Counted from the first letter of the stretch, positions 1-8,162 are shown. The stretch: 40,463 bases of DNA from JAYUJH01 sp043765375 (GCA_043765375.1 JAYUJH010000014.1:1-40463), one strand, 5' to 3'. Numbers and translations: made by a program. Notes: generated from the letters alone by a model not told the origin.

Positions 1-50
1 CATAGTGTTTCCATTTTTGGCGTATCCAAAAATTAGATAAAAACACTATG
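1..50. repeat. TATAG-type hairpin element, copy E1 (at window edge)
   Basis: The ends CATAGTGTTT and AACACTATG are inverted copies, and an inner CC-ATTTTTGG / CCAAAAAT pair continues the stem. This is a member of the hairpin family described at 333-467. It lies exactly where the relaxase fossil loses homology on its 3' side, so it probably truncates that gene. A partner hairpin may lie to the left of the window. Confidence 0.6.
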
Positions 51-118
51 AAATAAAATATATCAATATCAATGCGGCTCCACACTACATGGCAATGCCC
101 ACGTCCGTTCTTTTCATG

Positions 119-166
119 ACCCGAAGGGAGAGGCGGAGCCACGAGCACAAAGCTGGAGGCGGAGCC
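119..166 (-). repeat. 48-bp in-frame GC-rich insert (RPE-like), copy R1
   Basis: Within the relaxase fossil, 16 codons encoding GSASSFVLVAPPLPSG lie between VVF and HEKNGRG, two parts that I expect to be contiguous in the family. The insert contains two GGCTCCGCCTC copies and a CCCTTCGGG mini-hairpin. It resembles inserts R2 (769-792) and R3 (35167-35190). Confidence 0.55.
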
Positions 167-332
167 AAACACAACCGCATGTGGTTGGCCAATCAGACCC
201 AGTCGCGCTTCCGCTTTGGCAATCGCTTTCTTAAAATCAGCCATACTCACGCTTTCACCCTGGGCGGATTGAGCGAGAGGGAATACATAAATTGTTGGCA
301 GCGTGTGGCACAGCTGATGGCGTATATTTCAT

Positions 333-394
333 TATAGCACTTTCGCTTTTTATCAATATTTTTTAAGATGGATAAAAAGCTATGTAGTGCTATA
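333..394. repeat. TATAG-type hairpin, copy E2 (first of a pair)
   Basis: This 62-bp hairpin has ends TATAGCACT and AGTGCTATA and an inner stem GCTTTTTATC / GATAAAAAGC. It is separated by exactly 11 bp (TTTTATAAGGT) from hairpin E3. With E3 it forms a unit inserted in the relaxase fossil. Confidence 0.8.
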
Positions 395-405
395 TTTTAT
401 AAGGT

Positions 406-467
406 TATAGTGCTTTCACTTTTCATTCATCATAAGATGATGATAAATGAAAAGTGAAAGCACTATA
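406..467. mobile_element. TATAG-type hairpin, copy E3; E2+E3 form a MITE-like insertion
   Basis: This 62-bp hairpin has a perfect 22-bp outer stem starting TATAGTGCTTTCACTTTT and a further CATCAT/ATGATG inner stem. The unit 333-467 interrupts the relaxase fossil. Removing everything between the two flanking TA dinucleotides leaves GCATTTAATGAA, which joins MGAF to NEIYAIS in frame. That shows an insertion with a TA target duplication, as made by IS630/Tc1-mariner-type transposases. No transposase gene is present, so movement in trans is inferred. Confidence 0.75.
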
Positions 468-591
468 AATGCGCCCATTAAATCAGACGACATAAAACCA
501 CGCAATTCATGGATTTCCACGCACTCATTCGCCGTCTTCATCAAATGAAGGGCTAAATCTTTCGCACCTCCGCGCTGATTGCCATTTAGGA

Positions 592-1086
592 TCATCTGTG
601 ATACTCCTGCGGTTTGACACCAAGAGCTATAATCAAAGTGTTACTGATATCATGGATTTCTACACAGGCCTGCTTAATGATATTCTCCACCTCCGCCGAA
701 GCCTCAAGTTCACCCATCTGCACTGCCCAGCGACAAGGCCAGCATGGATCGTGCCAGTTCCGATTGCCCACCCAAAGGGAGGCGAAGCCAAACGTGCCAA
801 GCAGTTTAGCAATTTCTGTGTGATCAATAGAAGGCTGGCGGGGTTTTTGCTGGTACCGCTTCGCACGCGCCGTCACCGCTGCATCATAAAATAGCTTCTG
901 CCGAATATAGGCACTGATCGCCAATGTGCCAGCCATCTCCTGCAATCTCGCCTTTTCCTACGCAGTCACTCTTATGGACACGGGAAGCGTGGATTTATTA
1001 CCCTTACGCCGTGGCGGTTTCGCTGGTTTTACCTGTGACTGCTCATTAAAAATATCGGAAAGACAGGGCTGGGATAGGTCGCTCAT
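592..1086 (-). pseudogene. MobC-like relaxosome accessory protein, degraded
   Basis: The frame opens at the ATG at 1086 and reads MSDLSQPCLSDIFNEQ, then a basic stretch, then the strand motif VSIRVTA. An in-frame amber codon follows (TAG at 960-958) and the same frame continues as EKARLQEMAGTLAISAYIRQ. This is the ribbon-helix-helix pattern of MobC-type mobilisation proteins, which bind the transfer origin. A GC-rich insert (769-792) and a lost base shift the frame. ELARSMLALSL is then readable in another phase, and a second shift near 730 restores GELEASAEVENIIKQACVEI. The C-terminus ALGVKPQE is family-like. The stop overlaps the relaxase start by ATGA. One stop plus at least two frameshifts make this a pseudogene; a shorter open frame (592-945) is a remnant only. 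Confidence 0.78.
769..792 (-). repeat. GC-rich mini-hairpin insert (RPE-like), copy R2
   Basis: On the minus strand the sequence reads TTTGGCTTCGCCTCCCTTTG followed by GGTG. It inserts FASLWVG into the mobC-like frame after LLGTFG, just where family members continue directly into xSELARSML. It shares the GGCTTCGCC + CCCTTxGGG signature with copies R1 and R3. Confidence 0.5.
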
Positions 1087-1212
1087 AACGCACCCCCTCC
1101 CACCTGTAAGGGCTGCGGAGCTAATTCTACCAGCATCTCTTCCGCAAAAGGCTTGAGTTGCGCCTCAAATTCCGTTAATTCATTAAACAAAGAGTTTAAA
1201 CTTGCACCCGAT
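1083..1212 (-). pseudogene. C-terminal fragment of an unidentified gene upstream of mobC
   Basis: An open frame without a start ends at a TGA overlapping the mobC ATG (ATGA). It encodes NELTEFEAQLKPFAEEMLVE followed by LAPQPLQVGGGAL. The 4-bp overlap and same strand indicate that it was the preceding gene of the mobilisation operon. Upstream homology stops near GGAGCACTATT (1214-1224), which looks like a decayed end of the TATAG hairpin family. The protein family is not recognised. Confidence 0.45.
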
Positions 1213-1351
1213 AGGAGCACTATTTAAATAACAAATAACACATATTAGTGGTTTTTAATGATCCCAAAACGCCATAAATATTTATGATTTGCTTTTTATG
1301 CAAAATAACATTAAATATTACAATTATTATGTTTGTGGAATTATATTATTT

Positions 1352-1822
1352 ATGGAAATAAACGTTAGTTATTATTGGTTTGCCCTTAGCATATCATTAT
1401 TATTGCTGGAAGTGACGGGAGTCAACGGGATTGGGTTGTTATTTGGCGGAGTTGCAGCTGGAATTGTCGGCGTGCTGGTGGAAACGGTGATTATCCCACC
1501 ACATGCAATTGCAATTCAATGGACGATATGGTTTTTCATCACTGCGTTGGTGGCAATTGGGCTTTATAAACCAATTCAAAAATGGCGCACTAATCCTGAT
1601 TCCCGAGATGTTTTCAATAATATTATTGGCACAACGGCGAAAGTTGGCTCTGGCGGGCTGATGCTTGGCAAACCAGGGAAAGTTAGCTGGTCTGGCACAT
1701 TAATGAATGCGGCAATCTCGGAAGATTCAAAACAAGAGGCGTTTTTTGAGGGCGATATTGTGGAAATTAGCGATGTGCGGGGCAATCAGTTGCTGGTAAC
1801 CAATATTAACAAAACTATCTAA
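1352..1822 (+). CDS. NfeD-like membrane protein
   Basis: The protein has 156 residues from the ATG at 1352; an earlier in-frame ATG at 1289 lacks a ribosome site and would add a non-conserved leader. Residues about 5-75 form two to three hydrophobic membrane segments with the glycine-rich LLFGGVAAGIVG typical of NfeD. The C-terminal third, about 90-150, fits the soluble OB-fold NfeD domain (GTTAKVGSGGLMLGKPGKV, FFEGDIVEISDVRGNQLLV). NfeD proteins work with SPFH/stomatin partners in membrane quality control and microdomains. The next gene, 46 bp downstream, is that partner. Confidence 0.88.
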   Translation: MEINVSYYWFALSISLLLLEVTGVNGIGLLFGGVAAGIVGVLVETVIIPPHAIAIQWTIWFFITALVAIGLYKPIQKWRTNPDSRDVFNNIIGTTAKVGSGGLMLGKPGKVSWSGTLMNAAISEDSKQEAFFEGDIVEISDVRGNQLLVTNINKTI

Positions 1823-1868
1823 TAAAATCTTTATCAGAGCATTATCATAGCATTATCGGAGGCTAATC

Positions 1869-2858
1869 ATGGAAGCATTTTTCTTAACCATTGGGGTTAT
1901 TGTTGTTTTATTTGTATATAAGGGATTAAAAATTGTGCCACAGCAAGAGGCTTGGATTGTGGAAAAGCTCGGCAAGTTTGATCGCAAATTAGAACCAGGG
2001 TTGCAGTTTTTAGTGCCATTCATTGAACGAGTTGCATATAAACACTCACTCAAAGAATATGCCAAAGATGTGCAGGAACAAACGGCAATCACCCGTGATA
2101 ACGTATCATTATTGCTGGACGGCGTGCTTTATGTGCGCATCGTTGACCCAATTCAAGCATCATATGGCGTGAGTGACCCGATTTATGCTTTGACTCAACT
2201 TGCACAAACAACTATGCGCTCAGAAATTGGCAAACTCACCATGGACGAATCATTTGAGGAGCGGGAAAAACTTAATGTTAATATCGTGAACTCCATCAAT
2301 GAGGCGGCGCAAACTTGGGGCGTGCAGTGCATGAGATATGAAATTAAAAATATTTCTCCACCCGCAACAGTGCTAAAAGCAATGGAATTGCAAGTTGCGG
2401 CAGAGCGCAAAAAGCGGGCAGAGATTTTGGATTCTGAAGGTAGCAGGCAAGCGAAAATTAATAGTGCAGAGGGGGATAAAAAACAGGTGGAACTAGCCTC
2501 GGAAGCATCAAAGATTGACCAAATTAATAGGGCTGAAGGTGAGGCAGCGGCGATATTAGCAGTCGCAGAAGCAACCGCACAAGGGATCAGCATGGTGGCA
2601 AATGCAATCAACCAACATGGCGGGGAGGAAGCGGTATCGCTGCGGGTGGCAGAGCAATATGTGCAAGCCTTCAGCAAATTAGCGAAGGAAAGCACCACCA
2701 TATTATTACCCGCCAGTGTAGGTGACGCAGGAAGCATGGTAGCGCAAGCATTGGGTGTGTTTGATACTATCCGCAAGAACAAAGCAAGCAACGCAGGAGC
2801 AACAGGACATTCTCAACCACCCGCACCAATCAACCCGTGGGGTGGGAACAAGGGATAG
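1869..2858 (+). CDS. SPFH/Band 7 (stomatin/paraslipin-type) membrane protein
   Basis: The protein has 329 residues. One N-terminal membrane anchor (about 2-18) is followed by an SPFH domain with IVPQQEAWIVEKLGKFDRKL, GLQFLVPFIE and YGVSDPIYALTQLAQTTMRS. A long alanine/glutamate-rich helical region (about 170-240) is the flotillin-like coiled coil used for oligomerisation. The C-terminus is proline-rich. A GGAGG ribosome site precedes the ATG. These proteins form membrane-bound ring assemblies and often regulate FtsH-type proteolysis; nfeD lies immediately upstream and ftsH a few genes downstream. It is close to QmcA/HflK-like paralogues, but I do not assign a symbol. Confidence 0.9.
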   Translation: MEAFFLTIGVIVVLFVYKGLKIVPQQEAWIVEKLGKFDRKLEPGLQFLVPFIERVAYKHSLKEYAKDVQEQTAITRDNVSLLLDGVLYVRIVDPIQASYGVSDPIYALTQLAQTTMRSEIGKLTMDESFEEREKLNVNIVNSINEAAQTWGVQCMRYEIKNISPPATVLKAMELQVAAERKKRAEILDSEGSRQAKINSAEGDKKQVELASEASKIDQINRAEGEAAAILAVAEATAQGISMVANAINQHGGEEAVSLRVAEQYVQAFSKLAKESTTILLPASVGDAGSMVAQALGVFDTIRKNKASNAGATGHSQPPAPINPWGGNKG

Positions 2859-2864
2859 AACTTG

Positions 2865-3284
2865 ATGCGAGTATTAATACTCTTAACTTTCATAATTTTA
2901 GGGGTTTTCCCTTGCCTATTGCTTGCGCCAATTTGGGTTATTGCCTTTTTCGTAGGATTTGCCTCCATGATATCCCCACAAGCAGAATGGCAAGATGTGA
3001 TAATATTTTTATTTGCTCCTGCGGGGTTATTTGGAACTATATTTTTTTTGCTAACAATAGCTGATTATGGTAACAGCCAACATTGGAATAAGGGAAATTA
3101 TATTACTGGTATATATGGTTTATCTGGTGCATTAATTGCTATCTATATGGATAACTATCAATTAGAGCATTTTTCAGAAGAACCTACAATAATTTCTTAC
3201 CTTTGCCCCTACCCAATTTTTGCACTCGTGGTTGCATATTTAACTAGACATAAAAAACAAAAACTCATTAAAACAGAATTATGA
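2865..3284 (+). CDS. Hypothetical small membrane protein
   Basis: The protein has 139 residues and is not recognised. Four hydrophobic segments are visible (about 2-30, 43-63, 83-98 and 113-130), so it should be an integral membrane protein. The tail is basic (RHKKQKLIK). The ATG at 2865 is preferred over a TTG three bases earlier, with AGGGA just upstream. It starts 6 bp after the SPFH gene and its stop overlaps the next ATG (3281-3284), so it is co-transcribed with both. Codon use is more A/T-rich than in its neighbours. Confidence 0.7.
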   Translation: MRVLILLTFIILGVFPCLLLAPIWVIAFFVGFASMISPQAEWQDVIIFLFAPAGLFGTIFFLLTIADYGNSQHWNKGNYITGIYGLSGALIAIYMDNYQLEHFSEEPTIISYLCPYPIFALVVAYLTRHKKQKLIKTEL

Positions 3285-5110
3285 AAAAAATATTATTATC
3301 GTTACTCTTCGTCATAGCAGTTGCAACACTTGCCATTTCAAGCCATGCTTATGCAGCCTCCAAGCACGCACTCACCTTGTTTGAGCAGCCTAAATATGCG
3401 CCCAATTTCACACATTTTGATTATGCCAACCCTGATGCACCAAAGGGCGGAAATGTGCGCCTATATCACCCTATCACCTTTGATAGCTTGAACCCATTCA
3501 TTCTCAAAGGAGTCCCCGCCCCTGCGATTAATAATATGATTTATGATACGTTAATGACGCAATCATTTGATGAGCCGCAAACATTTTATCCCCTGATTGC
3601 CAAGTCAGTGGAGCTTGCTGATGATAAAAGCAAAATAACTTATCATCTCAATGAACAAGCCAAGTTTAGTGATGGCAGCCCCCTCACTGTTAATGATGTG
3701 ATATTTAGTTTTGATATTTTGAAATCAAAGGGTCACCCAATGTATAAATTGCGGTTTTCGGATATTGAAAAAGCCGAAATTAATGGCAAAAATGCGGTGA
3801 CATTTCACTTTAACCCCAGCAGCAAAAACCGTGATTTACCCTTCATAACGGCGAGCTTGCCTGTGATGAGCAAACAGTTTTATACGGGCAAACAATTTGA
3901 CAAAACCTCGCTAGAGCCACCCATTGGTTCTGGTGCTTATATGGTGGAAAAAATGGAAGCGGGGCGATATATAACATATGTTCGCAACCCAAATTATTGG
4001 GCGCATAAGGCGGGAGTTGCCTCACGCAAAGGGTTTTTCAATTTTGATAATATTCGCTATGATGTGTATCGTGATGAAACAGTGGCGTTGGAGGCATTCA
4101 AAGCAAAGCAATATGATTTGCGGGAAGAATATGTCGCACGCAACTGGGCGTTATCTTATAATTTCGCTGGGGTGAAAAATGGTGAAGTGGTGCTGGATAA
4201 TACCCCGCATCAAATCCCACGAGGGTTGCAGGGTTTTATCTTTAATTTACGCAAAGATAAGTTCAAAGATAGGCGGGTGCGTGAGGCGATTGGCTTAACT
4301 TTTGATTTTGAATGGATGAACAAAGCGTTATTTTATGATGCTTATACCCGCAATAATAGTTTATTTCAAGCAACGCCATTTGCAGCGAGGGAATTACCAA
4401 GTGGCAGCGAGTTTGAATTATTAAAGCCATATGTAGCTGATTTACCACCAAATATTTTCACGCAAATATATAACCCACCAAAAAGTGATGGCACGGGTTT
4501 TATGCGCTCCAATTTGATTAAAGCGGATAAATTGCTAAGTGAAGCGGGTTTTGTGGTGAAAAATGGCGTACGAGTGCATCAAGCAACGGGCGAACCATTG
4601 GTTATTGAGGTGCTTTCACGGCAGAAATCGTTGGATAAAGTGGTGATAGCAATGCAACGTAATTTGAAAGTGCTTGGCATCACCATTAAAAGCCGTATGG
4701 TTGATGAATCACAATATCAAAAACGGCTGGAGAGTTTTGACTTTGATTTAACCACAATATGGTGGAATATGGGCTTGATTTACCCCGGAAATGAGCAAGA
4801 AGCATTTTGGAATTGCGAGCAAGCCAAAGTTCATGGCAGCCAAAACTTGAGTGGTTATTGTAGCGAATTGGTGAATAAATTGCTGGATAATATCAGTGAA
4901 ACTGAGGATTATGCAACTTTGCTAACCTCGGCGCAGGCGTTGGATAGGGTTATTATGAATGAATATATTTTTATTCCGCATTTTTCCATCTCCAAGTTTC
5001 GCATGGCATATTGGGATATATTCGGCGTTCCCGAAACCCGCCCCCCTTATGAGCGCGCTTTTGATACATGGTGGCTGAAAACGCATGATGCTAAACATGA
5101 TAACAGATAA
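3281..5110 (+). CDS. Periplasmic oligopeptide-binding protein, ABC transporter family 5 (YejA-like)
   Basis: The protein has 609 residues, the usual size for the YejA-type branch. A clear Sec signal peptide (residues 1-25, ending SSHAYA-A) exports it to the periplasm. The mature part begins HALTLFEQPKYAPNFTHFDY and contains the family-5 pattern PDAPKGGNVRLY...FDSLNPFILKG. Later come LNEQAKFSDGSPLTVNDVIF and the Trp-rich lobe LTTIWWNMGLIYPGNEQEAF. Such proteins capture peptides for an ABC importer. No permease or ATPase gene lies nearby, so its transporter must be encoded elsewhere. Start and upstream stop overlap by 4 bp. Confidence 0.9.
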   Translation: MKKILLSLLFVIAVATLAISSHAYAASKHALTLFEQPKYAPNFTHFDYANPDAPKGGNVRLYHPITFDSLNPFILKGVPAPAINNMIYDTLMTQSFDEPQTFYPLIAKSVELADDKSKITYHLNEQAKFSDGSPLTVNDVIFSFDILKSKGHPMYKLRFSDIEKAEINGKNAVTFHFNPSSKNRDLPFITASLPVMSKQFYTGKQFDKTSLEPPIGSGAYMVEKMEAGRYITYVRNPNYWAHKAGVASRKGFFNFDNIRYDVYRDETVALEAFKAKQYDLREEYVARNWALSYNFAGVKNGEVVLDNTPHQIPRGLQGFIFNLRKDKFKDRRVREAIGLTFDFEWMNKALFYDAYTRNNSLFQATPFAARELPSGSEFELLKPYVADLPPNIFTQIYNPPKSDGTGFMRSNLIKADKLLSEAGFVVKNGVRVHQATGEPLVIEVLSRQKSLDKVVIAMQRNLKVLGITIKSRMVDESQYQKRLESFDFDLTTIWWNMGLIYPGNEQEAFWNCEQAKVHGSQNLSGYCSELVNKLLDNISETEDYATLLTSAQALDRVIMNEYIFIPHFSISKFRMAYWDIFGVPETRPPYERAFDTWWLKTHDAKHDNR

Positions 5111-6077
5111 AACGAATATTATTTTCTCTAGTTTTAATTTGAACGCAATGCAAAAAATAGCGATAGCCGTATCTGGTGGGGCGGATAGCATGGCTTTGGC
5201 GTTGTTATTGCAGCAATATTGTGCAAATCATGGGGTTGAACTGCACGCACTTCATGTTAATCATGGGTTGCGAGAGGAGGCAGAGGCGGAAGCGCAAACA
5301 GTGCAGCAATGGTTGCATTTGCGTCATATTAATGTGCATATTTTGCGACCAGCAACTAGCATTGCCGCAATGAATGGTAACTTGATGCAAAATGCCCGCA
5401 ATATACGCTATGAATTGATGCAGCAATATTGCGCTAAACATGGTATCAAGGTATTATTTGTAGCGCATCATGCTGAAGATCAAGCGGAAACATTTTTAAT
5501 GCGGCTTGGGCGGGCAAGCGGAGTTGATGGATTATGCGCTATGAAACAACAAACACAAATGGGTAACATCACTATTTTGCGCCCGTTGATAGGGTTGCGC
5601 AAATGTGATTTAATCCAATATTTGCAAGATAATAATCAACCATGGATTGAAGATCCAACCAACCATAATCATAAATATATGCGCAGCAAAATGCGCTCCC
5701 TATTGCCAATTTTGGCAGATGCAGGGGTGAGCATTGAGCGCATCAACAAATCCACGCAGCATCTAGCACGAACGGCGGATTTTCTGCACCAACATACGCA
5801 AATATGGCTTGAACAAAATAATTGCCTGAGTGATAATATAGTTAAATTACCCGTTGAGCCATGGATTGCCCTACATGAGGAAATGCAATTGCGCACATTA
5901 AATATGTGTTTGCGCATCATTCACCCGCATAAACATGAGTTGCGTTATGAAAAATTACACTCCCTCCAGCAATCCATGTTGCAACCAAACAGCTTCAAAG
6001 GACGCAGTTTGCACCATTGTTACATAAAATTACAACATAATAACTATATTATTAGTGCGGAACACTTGAATAATTAA
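5085..6077 (+). CDS. tilS: tRNA(Ile)-lysidine synthetase
   Basis: This enzyme uses ATP to attach lysine to C34 of the CAU-anticodon tRNA-Ile, so that it reads AUA. The N-type ATP pyrophosphatase loop SGGADS is at residues 30-35. It is followed by LHVNHGLREEAEAEAQ, FVAHHAEDQAETFLMRLGRA and the tRNA-binding segment RPLIGLRKCDL...WIEDPTN. Length (330) is near that of short alphaproteobacterial TilS, with a reduced C-terminal domain. The first ATG (5085) overlaps the preceding gene by 26 bp; ATGs at 5088, 5097 or 5148 are also possible, the last just before the P-loop. tilS followed by ftsH is a common gene order. Confidence 0.92.
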   Translation: MMLNMITDKTNIIFSSFNLNAMQKIAIAVSGGADSMALALLLQQYCANHGVELHALHVNHGLREEAEAEAQTVQQWLHLRHINVHILRPATSIAAMNGNLMQNARNIRYELMQQYCAKHGIKVLFVAHHAEDQAETFLMRLGRASGVDGLCAMKQQTQMGNITILRPLIGLRKCDLIQYLQDNNQPWIEDPTNHNHKYMRSKMRSLLPILADAGVSIERINKSTQHLARTADFLHQHTQIWLEQNNCLSDNIVKLPVEPWIALHEEMQLRTLNMCLRIIHPHKHELRYEKLHSLQQSMLQPNSFKGRSLHHCYIKLQHNNYIISAEHLNN

Positions 6078-6141
6078 CATTTTTGCATCATATATCTTAT
6101 AAATATTGAAAATGAAATTAGTTTTAAGGAATTGATAGAGC

Positions 6142-8073
6142 ATGCCAAACATTAATCGTAACCTTGTCATTTGGCTCGGTATATTTTTTGTTACAATCCT
6201 TGTGTTTAATGTGGTTGGTGAAAATGCTAGCACCGCTGGATATCAGAAACCAACATTTTCACAATTTTTGACCCAAACACAAGCGGGCGAAGTCACCGAA
6301 GTGGTGATTGAAGAATCACGTGATGCGGGCAATAAAGTTGTTGGAAAATATACAAACGGGATTGGATTTGTTAGCAATGTTCCATCTAACTATAATTTGG
6401 TGGATTTGTTGCGAGAAAATAATGTTGAAATGAGCATCAAAAAAATTGATGGCGAAATGGGTGGTTTTCTAGGCGTGCTGTTATCATGGTTTCCTTTGCT
6501 ATTGTTCCTTGGAGTATATATTTTCTTCATGCGTCAACTTCAAAGTGGCAAAGGCGGGGGTGCAATGGGGTTTGGCAAATCACGGGCAAAATTGCTGAAT
6601 GAAAAAACCGAACGTAAAACATTTGCTGATGTGGCTGGAATTGACGAAGCCAAGGAAGAACTAAATGAAGTGGTAGATTTTTTGAAAGATCCAACCAAGT
6701 TTCAAAAATTAGGTGGCAAAATACCCAAAGGTTGCTTGTTGGTGGGCCCTCCTGGAACGGGGAAAACACTGCTTGCTCGGGCGATTGCTGGTGAAGCTGG
6801 AGTGCCATTTTTTGCAATCTCAGGTTCTGATTTTGTGGAAATGTTCGTTGGGGTTGGTGCAAGCCGTGTGCGTGACATGTTTGAGCAAGGCAAAAAAAAT
6901 GCACCTTGCATCATTTTTATTGATGAAATTGATGCAGTGGGTAGGCATCGTGGAGCGGGGCTTGGTGGCGGAAATGATGAACGTGAGCAAACACTTAACC
7001 AGTTATTAGTGGAGATGGACGGGTTTGAATCCAATGAAGGCGTGATTTTGATTGCAGCAACCAACCGCCCTGATGTGCTTGACCCTGCGTTACTTCGCCC
7101 TGGAAGGTTTGATCGTCAAATAGTTGTGCCAAATCCTGATATTAACGGACGAGAGAAAATCCTCAAAGTTCATTCCGCCAAAGTTCCATTGTCACCAGAC
7201 GTGGATATTCGAGTGGTTGCTCGTGGAACACCGGGGTTTTCGGGAGCTGACCTTGCTAATTTAATCAATGAAGCGGCATTGCTTGCAGCTCGTCGTGACA
7301 AAAAACTTGTGACCATGCGGGAGTTGGAAGAAGCGAAAGACAAGGTAATGATGGGGGTTGAGCGCAAATCTATGGTAATGTCTGACGATGAAAAACGTAT
7401 GACCGCTTATCATGAAGGCGGGCATGCAATTGTAGCGATGCATTGCCCAGCCTCTGACCCAATTCATAAAGCAACCATCATTCCACGTGGACGTGCTCTT
7501 GGAATGGTGATGCGCTTGCCTGAATCTGACAAAGTTTCATATCACCGTGACAAAATGCACGATGATTTAGCGGTTGCCATGGGTGGACGTGTGGCGGAAG
7601 AATTAGTGTTTGGCTATGATAAAGTTTCAAGCGGAGCATCTTCGGATATTAAATATGCAACCAGCCTCGCCCGTGCCATGGTTGCTGAATGGGGTTTGAG
7701 TGATGCTTTAGGACCAGTGCTTTATGGTTCAGGGCAGGAGGAATCTTATCTTGGTGGTGGCAGGGGTGGCAGAAGTGGAATATCTGAAGCAACACAAGAA
7801 AAAGTTGATTCTGAAGTTCGCCGTATTGTTGAAGAAGCACATGCAAGAGCAAAAAATATTCTAGTGGAATATCGTGATGAACTAACTCGCCTATCAGAAG
7901 CGTTGCTTGAATATGAAACTTTATCTGGTGAAGAACTCAAAAAAATTGTCGCTGGTGAAGATTTGAACCGTGATAGCGTTTCAACCAAACGCCCCAATAA
8001 AATCCGTTCTTCAATTCCAAACAAGTTAGTGGAACAAGTTGAGGCGGTTAAATCTGAGGAAACTATTGATTAA
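6142..8073 (+). CDS. ftsH: ATP-dependent zinc metalloprotease FtsH
   Basis: This membrane-anchored AAA+ protease degrades misfolded membrane proteins and short-lived regulators. It has 643 residues, normal for the family. There are two membrane segments (about 8-25 and 109-128) around a small periplasmic domain. The AAA module has Walker A GPPGTGKT (about 202-209), Walker B CIIFIDEIDAVG, pore loop FVEMFVGVGA and second region of homology ATNRPDVLDPALLRPGRFDR. The zinc site HEGGH is at 424-428. AAGGA lies upstream of the ATG. The SPFH gene upstream belongs to the family of FtsH regulators. No 15-bp repeat array is seen in this gene. Confidence 0.98.
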   Translation: MPNINRNLVIWLGIFFVTILVFNVVGENASTAGYQKPTFSQFLTQTQAGEVTEVVIEESRDAGNKVVGKYTNGIGFVSNVPSNYNLVDLLRENNVEMSIKKIDGEMGGFLGVLLSWFPLLLFLGVYIFFMRQLQSGKGGGAMGFGKSRAKLLNEKTERKTFADVAGIDEAKEELNEVVDFLKDPTKFQKLGGKIPKGCLLVGPPGTGKTLLARAIAGEAGVPFFAISGSDFVEMFVGVGASRVRDMFEQGKKNAPCIIFIDEIDAVGRHRGAGLGGGNDEREQTLNQLLVEMDGFESNEGVILIAATNRPDVLDPALLRPGRFDRQIVVPNPDINGREKILKVHSAKVPLSPDVDIRVVARGTPGFSGADLANLINEAALLAARRDKKLVTMRELEEAKDKVMMGVERKSMVMSDDEKRMTAYHEGGHAIVAMHCPASDPIHKATIIPRGRALGMVMRLPESDKVSYHRDKMHDDLAVAMGGRVAEELVFGYDKVSSGASSDIKYATSLARAMVAEWGLSDALGPVLYGSGQEESYLGGGRGGRSGISEATQEKVDSEVRRIVEEAHARAKNILVEYRDELTRLSEALLEYETLSGEELKKIVAGEDLNRDSVSTKRPNKIRSSIPNKLVEQVEAVKSEETID

Positions 8074-8162
8074 CTAGCGTATGATGTTTTAAGTTTTTAT
8101 CAACATATATATTATATAGATTTGGTGAATAGTTGAAACATCATAAAGCTAAAATGCTATAA
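8074..8162. other. Intergenic between convergent ftsH and pgl, weak inverted repeat
   Basis: ATGATGTTT (8090-8098) and AAACATCAT (8138-8146) are inverted copies around an AT-rich centre. No T-run typical of an intrinsic terminator follows. It may help end transcription of the two convergent genes, but this is only a suggestion. Confidence 0.25.

Larger units (their letters stand above)
63..595 (-). pseudogene. Relaxase/mobilisation nuclease, N-terminal fragment, multiply disrupted
   Basis: Reading the minus strand from the ATG at 595 gives an N-terminus beginning MILNGNQRGGAKDLALHLMK, which I recognise as the start of a plasmid relaxase family. Homology runs to MGAF. It is broken by the paired hairpins at 333-467, then resumes as NEIYAISCATRCQQFMYSLS. 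It next shifts frame in a C-run near 254-258 (one base missing) and continues as SMADFKKAIAKAEARLGLIG. A 48-bp in-frame insert (119-166) then separates VVF from HEKNGRGHCHVVWSRID. Homology ends at the hairpin at 1-50. Relaxases nick the transfer origin of mobilisable plasmids; this copy cannot be functional. The start overlaps the stop of the mobC-like pseudogene by ATGA, preserving the ancestral operon arrangement. The identification is by eye from remembered family sequence. Confidence 0.8.

Noticed and set aside
89..337. Open frame on the plus strand, 82 codons
   Set aside because: It is antisense to the relaxase fossil, whose minus-strand frames show family motifs; no ribosome site and no recognisable product.
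406..467. REP element tied to a RAYT transposase
   Set aside because: REPs are GC-rich and carry GTAG/GTGG-type tetranucleotides; these hairpins are AT-rich with TATAG ends and TA duplication.
592..945. 117-codon minus-strand open frame as an intact gene
   Set aside because: It is the downstream part of the mobC-like pseudogene after an in-frame TAG, and it reads through two compensating frameshifts.
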